5,511 nt of DNA from Gemmatimonadota bacterium. GTDB lineage: Bacteria > Gemmatimonadota > Gemmatimonadetes > Gemmatimonadales > GWC2-71-9. Under the pieces are notes generated by a model. That model had not been told where the DNA came from, made no database searches, and was given only the letters and a program-made list of their open reading frames with translations. Both the position numbers and the translations under genes were made by a program. Of this stretch, positions 1-5,511 are shown piece after piece; the stretch's first letter is position 1, and every line of letters begins with the position of its first letter. Where the stretch lies: NCBI GenBank assembly GCA_003220905.1, contig QHTS01000202.1:1-5511 (forward strand). Direction: 5' to 3'.

Positions 1-1832
1 TAGTATTCCAGCACCATGCCGGCCGTCGTGAGCTGGCGCCAGCGCGTCCCGTCCCAGATCTCGGGAATCGGGACGGCCGTGCTGTTTTCGTCCGTGCCGG
101 CGACGGAGAGCACCTCGCCGTCCGGCAGCGTGGTGTTGGTGGGATACCATCGCCCCCTGGCCATCGGCGGCGCGACCTGCCACGAGCGGGTGGCGGCATC
201 AAACAGGTTGGTGTTCGGCAGACCCCGGACGCCGCTGATGTGCCCGCCGGCGACGAGCAGCCGCCCGTCGGCGAGGAAGGTATGACCGGCGCAGAACAGC
301 AGCGAAGGACTAGGGACGGGCGTGAACGTCCCCGTGGCGGGTTCCCACACCTGCGGATCGCCCTGCAACCCCCAGCTCAACACCGTACCGTCGCGCAGCA
401 GGTGCACGTGGAGCTGGACGATCGGCGCCGGAAAGACGGACGACCATCGGCCGACCCGCGCTTCCACCTCCGGCGACGGTGCGACGGTATCCGGCGGGGT
501 ATACACCACCCTGAGATAGGGGCGCCTGCTCGGGGTCGAATCGTCACTGCTGCTGAACGTGCGGTACCGATCCCGCGCCTTCGACGGATCAGAATTCACC
601 AGCAAACCGAAATTGGCGGCAGGGTTGCTCAGCCAGTCCCGGGCGAGGGACGTCACGTCCCACTGTTTGAAGCCCGGTGTCTTGTCGACGTTCTTCGTAT
701 CGACCGGGGCACCGATGTCCGCCTGCGCCAACGGAACGCCGTTGTAACAACAGCCGTTCGGCGTCCACGAATTGACCCCGTCGTACGTATAGCCCGTCGC
801 GCTGTTCACGACGGGGTTCTTGTTGACGATCTTGTGCACGGTGACGGTGTAGGTCGGATCGGCGCTGGCGTCACTCCCGGTGAGATTGAGGTTCAGCGTG
901 GCGCTCGATATCGTCGATCCGGCAGGCAGGGTCCTGAGATCGAACTTCATCACAATCGCGTTGGCGCTCTTGGCATCGGGCCAGGTGTACAGATTGAGCG
1001 TGGGCGCCGCGGCATTGTTCGTCGCATTGATGTTCAGATATGTGTCGCCGATAGGAGGGAACAGCGACGACGGCTGCCCGGCCGGCGGTTGCGGCGGCGG
1101 TGTGGCCGTGTCCGGTGGGGCATACACCACCGTCAGATACGGACGGCTGCTCGGAACCGGATCCTCACTGCTGCTGAACGTGCGGTACCGATCCCGCGCC
1201 TTCGACGGATCGGAATTCACCAGCAGACCGAAATTGGCGGCCGGGTTGCTGAACCATCCCTGGACCAGGGACGTCACGTCCCACTCTTTGAATCCCGGTG
1301 CCTTGTCGACGTTCTTCGTATCCACCGCGGCACCGATGTCCGCCTGCGCCAACGGAATGTTGTTGTAACAACAGCTGTTCGGCGTCCACGAATTGCTCCC
1401 GTCGTAGGTGTAGCCCGTCGCGCTGCTCACGACGGGGTTCTTGTTGACGATCCTGTGGACTGTGACGGTGTAGGTCGGATCGGCGCTGGCATCACTCCCA
1501 GTCAGATTGAGGTGCAGCGTCGCGCTTGAGACGGTGGATCCCGCAGGGATGCTCGCGAGATCGAACTTCATGACGATCGCATTGGCGCTCCGAGCATCAG
1601 GCCACGTATACAAATTGAGTGTGGCCGCCGTCGCATTGTTCGTCGCATTGATGTTCAGATACGTGTCGCCAGTCGGACTGATGGCGGTGGTCTGCAGGGG
1701 CGCGGCCATGACCGCCGCATGAGGCGCGTGAGGCGCCTCGGTGACGGACGGTTGATCCTGGCACGACCCGACGATCAGCGCGATCGAAAGCGCCAGGGCG
1801 AGGAGTGCCTGTGACGGCTTGAAGGTCGGCAT
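1..1832 (-). CDS. Secreted lipoprotein: two DNRLRE domains fused to a galactose/glyoxal oxidase-like copper-radical oxidase domain (3' end outside window)
   Basis: An uninterrupted frame of 610 codons runs from the ATG at 1832-1830 off the left edge. Residues 1-24 form a lipoprotein signal peptide: a basic start, a hydrophobic stretch and lipobox VGSC with Cys24, followed by Gln25, which suggests outer-membrane anchoring. Residues 55-242 and 262-449 are two DNRLRE-like beta-sandwich domains, each with GDTYLN, MKFDL, WDVTSL, NFGLLVNS and RPYL; a Pro-rich linker separates them. From about 455 a kelch-type propeller begins, with VHLLRDGTVLSWG (476-488), FCAGHTFLADGRLLVAGG (513-530) and ARGRWYP (558-564). 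By family knowledge, Cys514 and Tyr563 match the thioether-linked Cys-Tyr radical cofactor of galactose oxidase, glyoxal oxidase and GlxA. The later Tyr and His copper ligands would lie beyond the window. Such enzymes oxidise alcohols or aldehydes to make H2O2; the substrate cannot be told. An AGGAAG ribosome site supports the start. A non-catalytic kelch protein remains possible. Confidence 0.88.
   Translation of the reverse strand, partial: MPTFKPSQALLALALSIALIVGSCQDQPSVTEAPHAPHAAVMAAPLQTTAISPTGDTYLNINATNNATAATLNLYTWPDARSANAIVMKFDLASIPAGSTVSSATLHLNLTGSDASADPTYTVTVHRIVNKNPVVSSATGYTYDGSNSWTPNSCCYNNIPLAQADIGAAVDTKNVDKAPGFKEWDVTSLVQGWFSNPAANFGLLVNSDPSKARDRYRTFSSSEDPVPSSRPYLTVVYAPPDTATPPPQPPAGQPSSLFPPIGDTYLNINATNNAAAPTLNLYTWPDAKSANAIVMKFDLRTLPAGSTISSATLNLNLTGSDASADPTYTVTVHKIVNKNPVVNSATGYTYDGVNSWTPNGCCYNGVPLAQADIGAPVDTKNVDKTPGFKQWDVTSLARDWLSNPAANFGLLVNSDPSKARDRYRTFSSSDDSTPSRRPYLRVVYTPPDTVAPSPEVEARVGRWSSVFPAPIVQLHVHLLRDGTVLSWGLQGDPQVWEPATGTFTPVPSPSLLFCAGHTFLADGRLLVAGGHISGVRGLPNTNLFDAATRSWQVAPPMARGRWYPTNTTLPDGEVLSVAGTDENSTAVPIPEIWDGTRWRQLTTAGMVLEY
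486..1049 (-). repeat. Tandem repeat copy 2 (DNRLRE domain 2, residues 262-449)
   Basis: This is the second copy of the 621-bp-period duplication, in the same frame and without gaps relative to copy 1. The Cys pair is kept (Cys361-Cys362). Long stretches are almost identical at the DNA level, for example around 561-600 against 1182-1221. The 19-residue linker between the copies is rich in Pro. Confidence 0.9.
1107..1670 (-). repeat. Tandem repeat copy 1 (DNRLRE domain 1, residues 55-242)
   Basis: This is the first copy of an in-frame tandem duplication inside the lipoprotein gene. The period is 621 bp (207 codons). It codes for a beta-sandwich domain from GDTYLN to the APPDT linker. A vicinal cysteine pair (Cys154-Cys155) sits in the middle. 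By ungapped manual alignment it differs from copy 2 at 27 of 188 residues. Confidence 0.9.
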
Positions 1833-2006
1833 GAGCGCTTCCTGATGAGTGGTCCACCCGCGCGTCGCGAGGCCGCCGCGGTGGTCTGCATACGTCGCGC
1901 CACTGCTACGGGTGGGCGCAGCCGGTGGACTCGGGGGCGGGGCAACGTCGGTTGTGTGTGGCACGCCCGCAGCCGCTGTGGCGTGGTTGTGGCCGTCGAG
2001 ACGCCG
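1833..2006. other. Spacer between kinase and lipoprotein genes, no gene seen
   Basis: This 174-bp GC-rich stretch separates two genes that both read leftwards. No convincing -35/-10 pair was found on the minus strand. A 6-bp inverted repeat (CACGCC at 1962-1967, GGCGTG at 1980-1985) could form a hairpin just after the kinase stop, but no T run follows on the minus strand, so it is not a standard terminator. The length and the strong ribosome site at the far end suggest that the lipoprotein gene has its own promoter here, not yet recognised. Confidence 0.5.
1838..1843 (-). promoter_or_regulatory. Ribosome binding site of the lipoprotein gene
   Basis: AGGAAG on the minus strand lies five bases before the ATG at 1832. 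It fixes the start over other candidates; the resulting N-terminus reads as a proper lipoprotein signal peptide. Confidence 0.7.
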
Positions 2007-4112
2007 CTACGAGAGCGTGGTCGCCGCCCAAACCCGCGCTGCTTCGTCCCGCAGATCGCGCAGGTTGAAAGGTTTGCGGACGTAGCGCAGGCCCAGCCGC
2101 GCCAGGAGCTCCTCGGCCGCCGGCGGCAGGTCTCCCGTCGCAACCAGCACGCGGTCCTTGAGCCCCGGGTGCGATTCCATCAGCTGCTCCACGAACAGAT
2201 GGTCGTACGCCCGCGCTTGGGCGTCCGCGAGGATCAGGTCGTACGGGCGCGTGCGCGCGAGGTCGAGCGCGTGCTGCGGATTGCGCGCCACCTCCACCGC
2301 GTGCCCGTCGCGCCCGAACAACGCTTTCACCATGCGGCGCACCGCGGGATCGTCGTCCACGAGGAGGATCGAGCGCTTTGCGGCGGGCGGCGCGAGGACC
2401 TGGAGCTCGGCCGTATCACGTCGCGCGGCCTCGGTCAGCGTGGGCGCGGGCGGCAGGTCCACGAGAAACGCGGCGCCCCCCTCGGCCGGCCGCTCGACCG
2501 TGATCCGCCCGCCATGCGCGTCCACGATGGAGTAGGTGATCGAGAGGCCGAGCCCCGTCCCTCGGCCCGGCTCTTTGGTGGTGAAGAACGGCGTGAAGAG
2601 GTGCGGCAGCACGGTGTCCGCGATCCCCGACCCTGAGTCCGTGACCCGCATGCGCACCCGGTCGTCCACCCACGTGCTCAGCAGGATCACGCGCGGCCGC
2701 TCCGGCGGGTTCTCGGCGACGGCCTGCGCCGCGTTGTTGAGCAGGTTGATCACCACCTGCTGGAGCGCGTGGCGATCCCCCAGCACCGGGGGGAGGGGCG
2801 CCAGGTTCTTCTCGATCGTGACGTCCTTGAGCTTGAGGTCGTAGCTCATGAGGAGCAGGGTGCGCTGGATCACGTCGTTCAGATCCACCGCGGCCTGCTC
2901 CCCGGGTCCCTTCCGCGCGAAGGTCAGCAGGTTCCGCACGATCCGTCCCGCGCGATCCGCCTGCTCGTGAATCACTCGTAGATGCCCGCGGTCCTTCGTC
3001 CCGAGCTCCTGCTGCTCGAGCAGGAACTCGGACAGCCCCGCGATCGACGTGAGCGGGTTGTTGAGCTCGTGCGCCACGCCCGAGACGAGCTGCCCCACCG
3101 CCGCGAGCTTCTCGCTTTGGATCAGCTGCGCCTCCAGCGCCTGTTGATCCGTCACGTCCTCGACCAGCACGACGACGCTCTGGTCGTGCGCCGGGGCCGG
3201 GATGCGGGCGGCGTTGACGCGGATCGTGCGGCCGAGCGTCGTCGAGCGGAGCACCACCGGCTGCACCCGATCGCCTTGGCGCGCCGCGACCAGCAGCTCG
3301 AGCAGGGCGGGGGAAGGACCGAGCAGCGCCTCGCCCAGGTTGCGGCCGATCACCGCCGGGAGCGGAGCGCGGAGCATGGCCGCGAGCGCGCGGTTGGCGC
3401 GGCTGATGCATCCATGATCGTCCACCACGGCGATCCCTTCCGACAGCGCGTCGAACGCCGTCTCCCACTGCTCCTTGGCGTGCTGCACCATCTGGAAGAA
3501 CCGGGCGTTGGCGATCACGATCGCCGCGTGCGTGGCCACGGTCGAGAGCAGCCGCCTGTCCTCGGGCGCGAACGCGCGGTCCCGCGGGTTCGCGATCACC
3601 AGCGTGCCCACCACAACCCCGTGCGCGCGCAGCGACACCGCGGCGGCGGAGTCCACGACCACGTCCGCCAGGAGCGGCGTCGGCTCGCCGCTCGAGCCGC
3701 GGACCAGCTCCAGCCGCTCGTGGCTCAGCGAGCGCGCGACGAGGCCCGGATCGTCGGGAGCGATGGCCCGACCGGCGAGTCCCGCCAGCGTCCCCTCGGC
3801 CGCCGTGACGTGGAGGGGACGCTCACCCCCGCCTTCCCCCTCCGCCGCGAGCGCGACCAGCGCTCCCTGCGCGTCGAGAAACCGCATCGCGTAACGCACG
3901 ACCTGCTCCACGATGCGATCGAGCTGCAAAGAGCCCGCGAGGATGTAAGACAGCTCCTGGAGGGAGAAGAGCTCAGAGAGGCGGCGGTTGAGTTCGTCCG
4001 CCGCCCGCCGCCGGTCGCGCTCGCTCCGCTCGAGGCGCCGTTTGAGGTGGAGCGCTCCCCAGCCGAGCCCGCCCGCGAGGAGCAGGACGAGGGCGACGAG
4101 AACGAGCGACAT
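2007..4112 (-). CDS. Hybrid sensor histidine kinase (TM-GAF-PAS-HisKA-HATPase_c-receiver)
   Basis: A complete 701-residue protein. Residues 2-20 are one hydrophobic segment followed by KRR, so it is anchored with its body in the cytoplasm and has no periplasmic sensor. A charged coiled coil (24-46) leads into a GAF domain (about 48-207) and a PAS domain (about 213-325). The H-box VAHELNNPL carries the phospho-accepting His348, with a Glu349-x-x-Asn352 phosphatase-type motif. The ATPase domain shows the N-box (451-465, Asn456 and Asn460), G1 (Asp492, Gly494, Gly496), the F-box LFTPFFTT and G2 GRGTGLGL (516-523). The C-terminal receiver has Asp586-588, phospho-acceptor Asp630, Thr659 and Lys680, all the key residues. 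It should autophosphorylate at His348 and pass phosphate to Asp630 or to a regulator encoded elsewhere. The signal is unknown. The ATG at 4112 opens the TM segment, but no good ribosome site precedes it; GTG at 4121 is an alternative. The frame stays open upstream to 4625, but that part only mirrors the porin gene. Confidence 0.95.
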   Translation of the reverse strand: MSLVLVALVLLLAGGLGWGALHLKRRLERSERDRRRAADELNRRLSELFSLQELSYILAGSLQLDRIVEQVVRYAMRFLDAQGALVALAAEGEGGGERPLHVTAAEGTLAGLAGRAIAPDDPGLVARSLSHERLELVRGSSGEPTPLLADVVVDSAAAVSLRAHGVVVGTLVIANPRDRAFAPEDRRLLSTVATHAAIVIANARFFQMVQHAKEQWETAFDALSEGIAVVDDHGCISRANRALAAMLRAPLPAVIGRNLGEALLGPSPALLELLVAARQGDRVQPVVLRSTTLGRTIRVNAARIPAPAHDQSVVVLVEDVTDQQALEAQLIQSEKLAAVGQLVSGVAHELNNPLTSIAGLSEFLLEQQELGTKDRGHLRVIHEQADRAGRIVRNLLTFARKGPGEQAAVDLNDVIQRTLLLMSYDLKLKDVTIEKNLAPLPPVLGDRHALQQVVINLLNNAAQAVAENPPERPRVILLSTWVDDRVRMRVTDSGSGIADTVLPHLFTPFFTTKEPGRGTGLGLSITYSIVDAHGGRITVERPAEGGAAFLVDLPPAPTLTEAARRDTAELQVLAPPAAKRSILLVDDDPAVRRMVKALFGRDGHAVEVARNPQHALDLARTRPYDLILADAQARAYDHLFVEQLMESHPGLKDRVLVATGDLPPAAEELLARLGLRYVRKPFNLRDLRDEAARVWAATTLS

Positions 4113-4136
4113 GGTTCGCACAAGAATAATGGCTGC

Positions 4137-4165
4137 TTGACCGTCCGAATCCCGACTTTTAGATT
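4137..4165 (+). promoter_or_regulatory. Predicted sigma70-type promoter of the porin operon
   Basis: TTGACC (4137-4142, five of six with the consensus) is followed by a 17-base spacer and TAGATT (4160-4165, four of six, including the key first, second and last bases). Transcription would begin near 4172 and leave a leader of about 45 bases. The match was found by eye. Confidence 0.5.
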
Positions 4166-4168
4166 CGG
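4145..4168. promoter_or_regulatory. 7-bp inverted repeat over the -10 region, possible operator
   Basis: CCGAATC (4145-4151) and GATTCGG (4162-4168) are perfect reverse complements separated by 10 bases, with a centre-to-centre distance of 17. The right arm covers most of the predicted -10 element and the left arm lies in the spacer. A dimeric regulator bound here would block the porin promoter. A chance repeat cannot be ruled out. Confidence 0.35.
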
Positions 4169-4208
4169 CTATCTCTGTTTGATACCCATTCTCAACTAGC
4201 CTGGCCAC

Positions 4209-4212
4209 GGAG
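4209..4212 (+). promoter_or_regulatory. Ribosome binding site of the porin gene
   Basis: GGAG lies five bases before the ATG at 4218. This spacing favours that ATG over the second in-frame ATG at 4224. Confidence 0.6.
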
Positions 4213-4217
4213 TTGCG

Positions 4218-5339
4218 ATGCGGATGCTGCTTGGGTGGGGCCTCTTTGTTCTGATGGCGCCCTTTCCCCTCCAGATCCTCGCCGCGCAGGAGCGCACCAC
4301 GGTGGGTGGCTATGGCGAGGTGCACTACACCAACCCCGCCGGCCCCAAAACCCCCCCCGTCGTCAACCTGGCCCGCTTCGTCGTCTACCTCGCGCACAGC
4401 TTCGATGATCGCCTGGCGTTCCGCTCCGAGCTCGAGGTCGAGGACGCGAAGATCGAGGGGGGGCAGGCGGGCGGCGAAGTCTCGCTCGAGCAGGCCTACC
4501 TCGACTACCGCCTCGCGGACTGGATCACGCTCCGCACGGGGCTCGTGCTGCCGCCGGTGGGGATCATCAACGAGACCCACGAGCCGCCGACCTTCAACGG
4601 CGTGGACCGCCCCGGCTTCGACCACGACGTGATTCCCACCACCTGGCGCGAGATCGGCGTGGGCGCGGTCGGCACCGTTCCCGGTAGGAGCGGGCTCGCG
4701 TATCGGGTGTACGTGGTGAACGGGCTCCGCGCCGAGGGCCTGTCGGCCGGCGAGGGGATCCGGGAAGGACGCCAGGAGGGCCGCCGGGCGAGCTTCGCCA
4801 ACCCGTCTGTCACGGGGCGGCTCGAATGGGCGCGCCCGGGTGTGAAGATCGGCGGGTCATTCTGGTATGGGGGCACGGCGGACACGAATGCGGCCGTCGG
4901 GACCGGGACTTTCGGGGCTCCGGTGGCGCTCCTCTCCGCGGACGCGCGCTACGAGAGCGGGCCGTTCGCGTTGCGGGCCGTGGTCGCGAACATCAGCGTG
5001 AGCGACGCCCAGGCGATCAACGCGGCGTACGGGCAGTCCGTGGGCAGCCGCATCGCCGGCGGCTACCTCGAGGCGGCCTACAACCTGCTGCGGCTGCTTG
5101 CTCCGGCGTCCTCCCAGAAGGTCAACGCGTTCGTCCGCCACGAGCGCTACGACACCCAGGCGAGCGTCCCCGCCGGCGTAACGCGGGACCGGTCGCTGGC
5201 GCGCCGCGTCACGACGTTGGGCGTCACCTACAAGCCCACCTGGAATACCGCCTTCAAAGGGGACTATCAGCTGCTCCGCAACGCGGCCGGCGCGGGCGAG
5301 TCCGAGGTGCTCAGCCTCGGCGTCGGCTACCAGTTCTAG
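4218..5339 (+). CDS. Porin-like outer-membrane beta-barrel protein
   Basis: A complete 373-residue protein. Residues 1-23 form a signal peptide with a hydrophobic core, probably cut after LAA (21-23). The mature chain shows the alternating polar/hydrophobic strands of a beta-barrel: GGYGEVHY (30-37), LARFVVYLAHSFDDRLAFRSELEVE (51-75), QAYLDYRLADWITLRTGLV (92-110) and so on. It ends in VGYQF; a final aromatic residue is the usual signal for barrel insertion by the BAM machinery. The strand-turn pattern with acidic ELEVED and LEQAYLDY segments recalls porins of the phosphate-selective OprO/OprP type, but substrate cannot be read from the sequence. It is expected to let small solutes cross the outer membrane. 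It is divergent from the kinase gene and is followed after one base by another exported protein, so it leads an operon. Codons are strongly GC-ending. Barrel assignment is firm; the exact porin family is not. Confidence 0.85.
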   Translation: MRMLLGWGLFVLMAPFPLQILAAQERTTVGGYGEVHYTNPAGPKTPPVVNLARFVVYLAHSFDDRLAFRSELEVEDAKIEGGQAGGEVSLEQAYLDYRLADWITLRTGLVLPPVGIINETHEPPTFNGVDRPGFDHDVIPTTWREIGVGAVGTVPGRSGLAYRVYVVNGLRAEGLSAGEGIREGRQEGRRASFANPSVTGRLEWARPGVKIGGSFWYGGTADTNAAVGTGTFGAPVALLSADARYESGPFALRAVVANISVSDAQAINAAYGQSVGSRIAGGYLEAAYNLLRLLAPASSQKVNAFVRHERYDTQASVPAGVTRDRSLARRVTTLGVTYKPTWNTAFKGDYQLLRNAAGAGESEVLSLGVGYQF

Positions 5340-5340
5340 C

Positions 5341-5511
5341 GTGACGCTCGCGCTCGCGCTTCTCCTGCTCACGTCGCAAAGCCCGGCCGCGCCGCCGGCG
5401 AAGCTCGCCGCCTCGATCGCGCGGCTGTTCGGGCCAGGCGCACGGGTGGACACGCTGCGGGTCGACACGGTCGGCGTGCTGCGGGTGTCGCGCGCCGACT
5501 CGCTGCTCGGC
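5341..5511 (+). CDS. Start of an exported protein co-transcribed with the porin (3' end outside window)
   Basis: A GTG at 5341 opens a frame of 57 codons that runs off the right edge. The first residues (TLALALLLLTSQSPAAPPA) look like a signal peptide or an N-terminal membrane segment. The rest, with LFGPGARVDTLRV, VLRVSRADSLLG, contains a pattern reminiscent of FMN-binding (RnfG/NqrC-like) domains, in which a PGA segment is followed by a short strand pair and a 'GY' turn. That resemblance is weak and based on memory of the family. The start lies one base after the porin stop and has no ribosome site of its own, so translation is probably coupled to the porin. If it is an FMN-binding protein, a periplasmic redox role would follow, but this cannot be tested here. 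Otherwise treat as a hypothetical exported protein. Confidence 0.65.
   Translation, partial: MTLALALLLLTSQSPAAPPAKLAASIARLFGPGARVDTLRVDTVGVLRVSRADSLLG

Larger units (their letters stand above)
4113..4217. promoter_or_regulatory. Divergent control region between kinase and porin genes
   Basis: This 105-bp gap lies between start codons on opposite strands, so it must hold the promoters of both. It is markedly more AT-rich than the coding DNA on either side, mainly in 4120-4200. The rightward promoter and an inverted repeat are listed separately. For the kinase only weak matches were found on the minus strand: TGGCCA at 4207-4202, 17 bases, then TATCAA at 4184-4179 (four of six at each element). 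Confidence 0.75.

Noticed and set aside
240..1529. Long plus-strand frame of 429 codons across the repeat region
   Set aside because: It is antisense to the lipoprotein gene. Its own internal repeats mirror the duplicated domains, it is Arg-rich and without known motifs, and the minus frame carries clear domains.
1597..1857. Minus-strand frame of 86 codons starting at 1857
   Set aside because: Out of frame with the lipoprotein gene and overlapping its start; no ribosome site and no secretion signal, whereas the other frame has both.
1962..1985. 6-bp inverted repeat after the kinase as a terminator
   Set aside because: The stem is short, the loop has 12 bases and no T run follows on the minus strand, so a Rho-independent terminator is not supported.
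1845..2636. Plus-strand frame of 263 codons
   Set aside because: Antisense to the receiver end of the kinase and running through the spacer; low-complexity Arg-rich translation and no ribosome site seen.
4167..4195. TTGAGA (4195-4190, minus) as the -35 of a kinase promoter
   Set aside because: At allowed spacings of 16 to 18 bases the -10 would be GATAGC, ATAGCC or TAGCCG, all poor matches.
2982..4199. Plus-strand frame of 405 codons opposite the kinase
   Set aside because: Arg/His/Glu-rich with no motif, a typical antisense shadow of a GC-rich gene; the opposite strand encodes all kinase motifs.
4113..4625. Upstream extension of the kinase by 171 codons
   Set aside because: This part is antisense to the start of the porin gene and crosses the promoter region; the TM segment directly follows the ATG at 4112.
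4857..5468. Minus-strand frame of 203 codons opposite the porin
   Set aside because: Antisense to the porin and to the start of the next gene; no recognisable motif, and the plus strand shows a full barrel with signal peptide and terminal Phe.

Overview
This 5.5-kb window is GC-rich bacterial DNA, nearly all coding. It suggests a Gram-negative, diderm bacterium: there is a predicted outer-membrane beta-barrel protein ending in Phe, a lipoprotein signal peptide, and a soluble-type hybrid sensor kinase. The style (very GC-rich codons, hybrid kinase, DNRLRE-type secreted protein) would fit Gemmatimonadota or a similar soil or sediment phylum. That placement is inference from style, not from a marker gene.

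Layout. (1) Positions 1-1832, minus strand: the N-terminal 610 residues of a large secreted lipoprotein whose 3' end lies beyond the left edge. It has a lipobox signal peptide, two almost identical DNRLRE-type beta-sandwich domains in a 621-bp tandem repeat, and then the beginning of a kelch-propeller copper-radical oxidase domain (galactose oxidase / glyoxal oxidase / GlxA type). The cofactor Cys and Tyr candidates are visible. (2) 1833-2006: a 174-bp spacer with no gene. (3) 2007-4112, minus strand: a complete 701-residue hybrid histidine kinase (TM, coiled coil, GAF, PAS, HisKA, HATPase_c, receiver). (4) 4113-4217: a 105-bp divergent intergenic region that is clearly more AT-rich than its surroundings. 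It carries a good sigma70-like promoter reading right and a perfect 7-bp inverted repeat that overlaps the -10 element. (5) 4218-5339, plus strand: a complete 373-residue porin-like outer-membrane protein. (6) 5341-5511, plus strand: the start of a second exported protein, one base after the porin stop, so probably one operon with it. Its family is uncertain; an FMN-binding-type domain is a weak guess.

How they may work together. The kinase and the porin operon share a divergent control region, so the kinase pathway may control the porin operon (inference). No DNA-binding response regulator is present in the window. The copper-radical oxidase lipoprotein looks like a separate unit: it has its own ribosome binding site, a 174-bp gap from the kinase, and more A/T-ending codons than its neighbours. 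The most notable item is this oxidase with its duplicated DNRLRE front end. No RNA genes, CRISPR arrays, insertion sequences or phage genes were seen.
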